A stretch of DNA of 64,000 nucleotides, taken from positions 1-64,000 of the forward strand of contig NZ_FOKQ01000006.1 in NCBI RefSeq assembly GCF_900112155.1, read 5' to 3'. The first letter of the stretch is position 1. Every line of letters begins with the position of its first letter. Positions 62,916 to 64,000 of this stretch are shown here, piece by piece. Origin of the DNA: Hominimerdicola alba (GTDB lineage Bacteria; Bacillota; Clostridia; Oscillospirales; Ruminococcaceae). The notes beneath the pieces are model-generated. The model worked only from the letters and a program-made list of their open reading frames with translations, ran no database searches and had not been told where the DNA came from. A program made the position numbers and the translations under genes.

Positions 62916-63003
62916 AGGTAAAAAGTCTCCCTCAAAAAATAAAGTAAAGATTGTCCGCAGCTTCAACCGATTCTCTTTTTATTCGGTTTCTTCGCTGTCT
63001 GAG

Positions 63004-64000
63004 TTAAAAGCCGACATATATCTCTTTTTCTTCGGTTTCCTCAGATATTACAGCATCAGCGTTATCTGTTTCTTTTGCTGGTGCCGTTGCAACTTCCTGT
63101 CCGGCGTTGGTCATATCAACACCAAATGCCGAAAAACTTTCTCCTTTGCGCAGTCTCAAACGCATCTCTTTTTGGTCACTCACATAGGTTTCGATGTTGA
63201 ACTCCTGCGCAGGATTATCGTCTAACAGCATAGGGTACTGCTTATGACGGGTAATATCAAACTTGTCCGAGAAGAACGGACGCACTCCTCGCACTTGCAA
63301 GATACATTTACCGCCGTCCATGACCGCCAGTTCGTCCTGAGATTTCAGCTCTTTTCCGAGCTTCTGATAGTTCATTCCGTAGCTTTCCGATTGTCCACGA
63401 TTGGTAGAGGTATTGAAACTGTCGATAGTTTCCTTACCGAGACTTTCGGATATTTCTTTCAGCGTGGACTTCTCCTTACCGCCCAAAAACAGCATCGTAT
63501 CACAGTTGCCCTCAATCGTATCTGCATTATCTTTATAAATAGCCTTTAGCTGGCTCTTAGCTTGCAAGATGATCGACGCACTGATTTCACGGCTTCGGAT
63601 AGTCGCTATGAGTTTCTCAAACTGCGGAATTTCGCCAATATTCGCAAACTCATCTAACAAACAGCGTACATGATAGGTTAGCTTTCCACCTGGGGAATTA
63701 TCTGCTTTTGTGCAGAGCAGATTGAAAAGCTGAGAATACATGATAGCCACAAGGAAGTTAAATGTGGCATCTGTATCGGAGATGATTATGAAAAGCGCAC
63801 TCAGCTCGTCACCGAGCTTGTCAAGGTGCAGCTCATCGTAGGAGGTGATCTCCAAGACCTCATCTATTGCAAAAGGCGCGAGTCGTGTCGAACAGCTAAT
63901 TAAGATAGACTTAGCCGTTTTTCCGGCAGCGAGTTTATACGCCTTGAATTGTTTGAGTGCAAAAGCACCCAAGCGCCTTTGATCGGCATCGGGTTCAGCT
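63004..64000 (-). CDS. VirD4/TraG coupling protein, C-terminal part
   Basis: The frame is open to the right edge (ADQRRLGAFALKQ across 63999-63958), so the N-terminus lies outside. It shows the coupling-protein second half: VRCLLDEFANIGEIPQFEKL (Walker B, DEFAN) and ATIRSREISASIILQAKSQL. The C-terminal 100 residues are variable and acidic. It would hand the relaxosome to the secretion channel. It may also serve the IME relaxase. Confidence 0.94.
   Translation of the reverse strand, partial: AEPDADQRRLGAFALKQFKAYKLAAGKTAKSILISCSTRLAPFAIDEVLEITSYDELHLDKLGDELSALFIIISDTDATFNFLVAIMYSQLFNLLCTKADNSPGGKLTYHVRCLLDEFANIGEIPQFEKLIATIRSREISASIILQAKSQLKAIYKDNADTIEGNCDTMLFLGGKEKSTLKEISESLGKETIDSFNTSTNRGQSESYGMNYQKLGKELKSQDELAVMDGGKCILQVRGVRPFFSDKFDITRHKQYPMLLDDNPAQEFNIETYVSDQKEMRLRLRKGESFSAFGVDMTNAGQEVATAPAKETDNADAVISEETEEKEIYVGF

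Larger units (their letters stand above)
8527..64000 (-). mobile_element. Tn1549/CTn-like integrative conjugative element (partial)
   Basis: A co-oriented set of conjugation genes runs leftward from the right edge: coupling protein, Maff2, VirB6-like, PrgI, VirB4, LytM-like, DUF4315, DUF4366, topoisomerase III and the giant TOPRIM/methylase/SNF2 gene. This is the gene order style of the Tn1549/C. difficile CTn family. The right end lies outside the window. The left limit is unknown; the restriction operon at 285-7754 may be cargo of the same element. The element's own relaxase and integrase are not in view. It is interrupted by an IME (about 10518-29100) and two group II introns. Confidence 0.8.

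Noticed and set aside
1-64000. tRNA or rRNA genes
   Set aside because: No cloverleaf pattern, CCA-ending acceptor or rRNA stretch was recognised by eye in the window; a covariance search would be needed to exclude them.

Overview
The window looks like a Gram-positive gut anaerobe of the Clostridia (Ruminococcus/Oscillospiraceae-like). This is inferred from strong GGAGG ribosome binding sites, consensus TTGACA/TATAAT promoters, and a conjugation gene set of the Tn1549/CTn type (PrgI, VirB4, VirB6-like, Maff2, DUF4366, DUF4315). Almost all of it is mobile DNA. No tRNA, rRNA, CRISPR array or housekeeping gene was recognised.

Region A (1-7754, minus strand) starts with the cut-off N-terminus of an IS110-type transposase. 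It continues as a compact defence operon: a GHKL/MORC-like ATPase with zinc ribbons, an Mrr-nuclease/SF2-helicase fusion, a 377-residue protein of unknown function, and two tandem cytosine-C5 DNA methyltransferases. A consensus promoter lies at 7987-8015. A small Spo0A-C-like protein (8277-8525) is followed by a bidirectional terminator.

Region B is an integrative conjugative element (ICE) read on the minus strand, from the coupling protein at the right edge down to 8592. Its genes cover the coupling protein, Maff2, VirB6-like, PrgI, VirB4, a LytM-like protein, DUF4315, DUF4366, two more C5 methyltransferases, a PAPS-reductase-like PP-loop protein, an FN3 protein, topoisomerase III, small regulators, a coiled-coil repeat protein and a giant TOPRIM/methylase/SNF2-helicase gene.

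The giant gene has been invaded three times, each time inside a helicase signature. Group II intron 1 (32495-35259) splits the Walker A codons, group II intron 2 (29235-32002) sits just after the DEAH box, and an 18.58-kb element (about 10518-29100) sits in the TGTP motif. Removing all three in silico joins one open frame of about 3,782 codons. With the introns spliced but the large element in place, the product stops after about 3,150 residues.

Region C is that 18.58-kb element, an integrative mobilizable element (IME). It carries a large serine recombinase beside one end, TnpW, DUF4315 and another ICE-like protein, MobC, a MobA/MobL relaxase, a small resolvase, an alpha/beta hydrolase and two cargo blocks. 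Cargo block 1 (10603-17004) is an unusual operon behind an array of seven TGTGCA sites: an HTH-PIN-ankyrin fusion, a radical SAM enzyme, a NERD protein, two DUF1232 micro-proteins, a kinase-HAD-phosphoribosyltransferase fusion and two small proteins. Cargo block 2 (17312-21946) holds paired chromate-type transporters, an MBL hydrolase, a C_GCAxxG protein, a DUF134-NifX fusion and a fluoride-riboswitch-controlled cation/proton antiporter.

Taken together, the IME sits inside a transfer-associated gene of a conjugative element whose machinery could also mobilise it. Its excision would restore that gene exactly. The two most interesting items are this three-fold nested architecture and the uncharacterised cargo operon.
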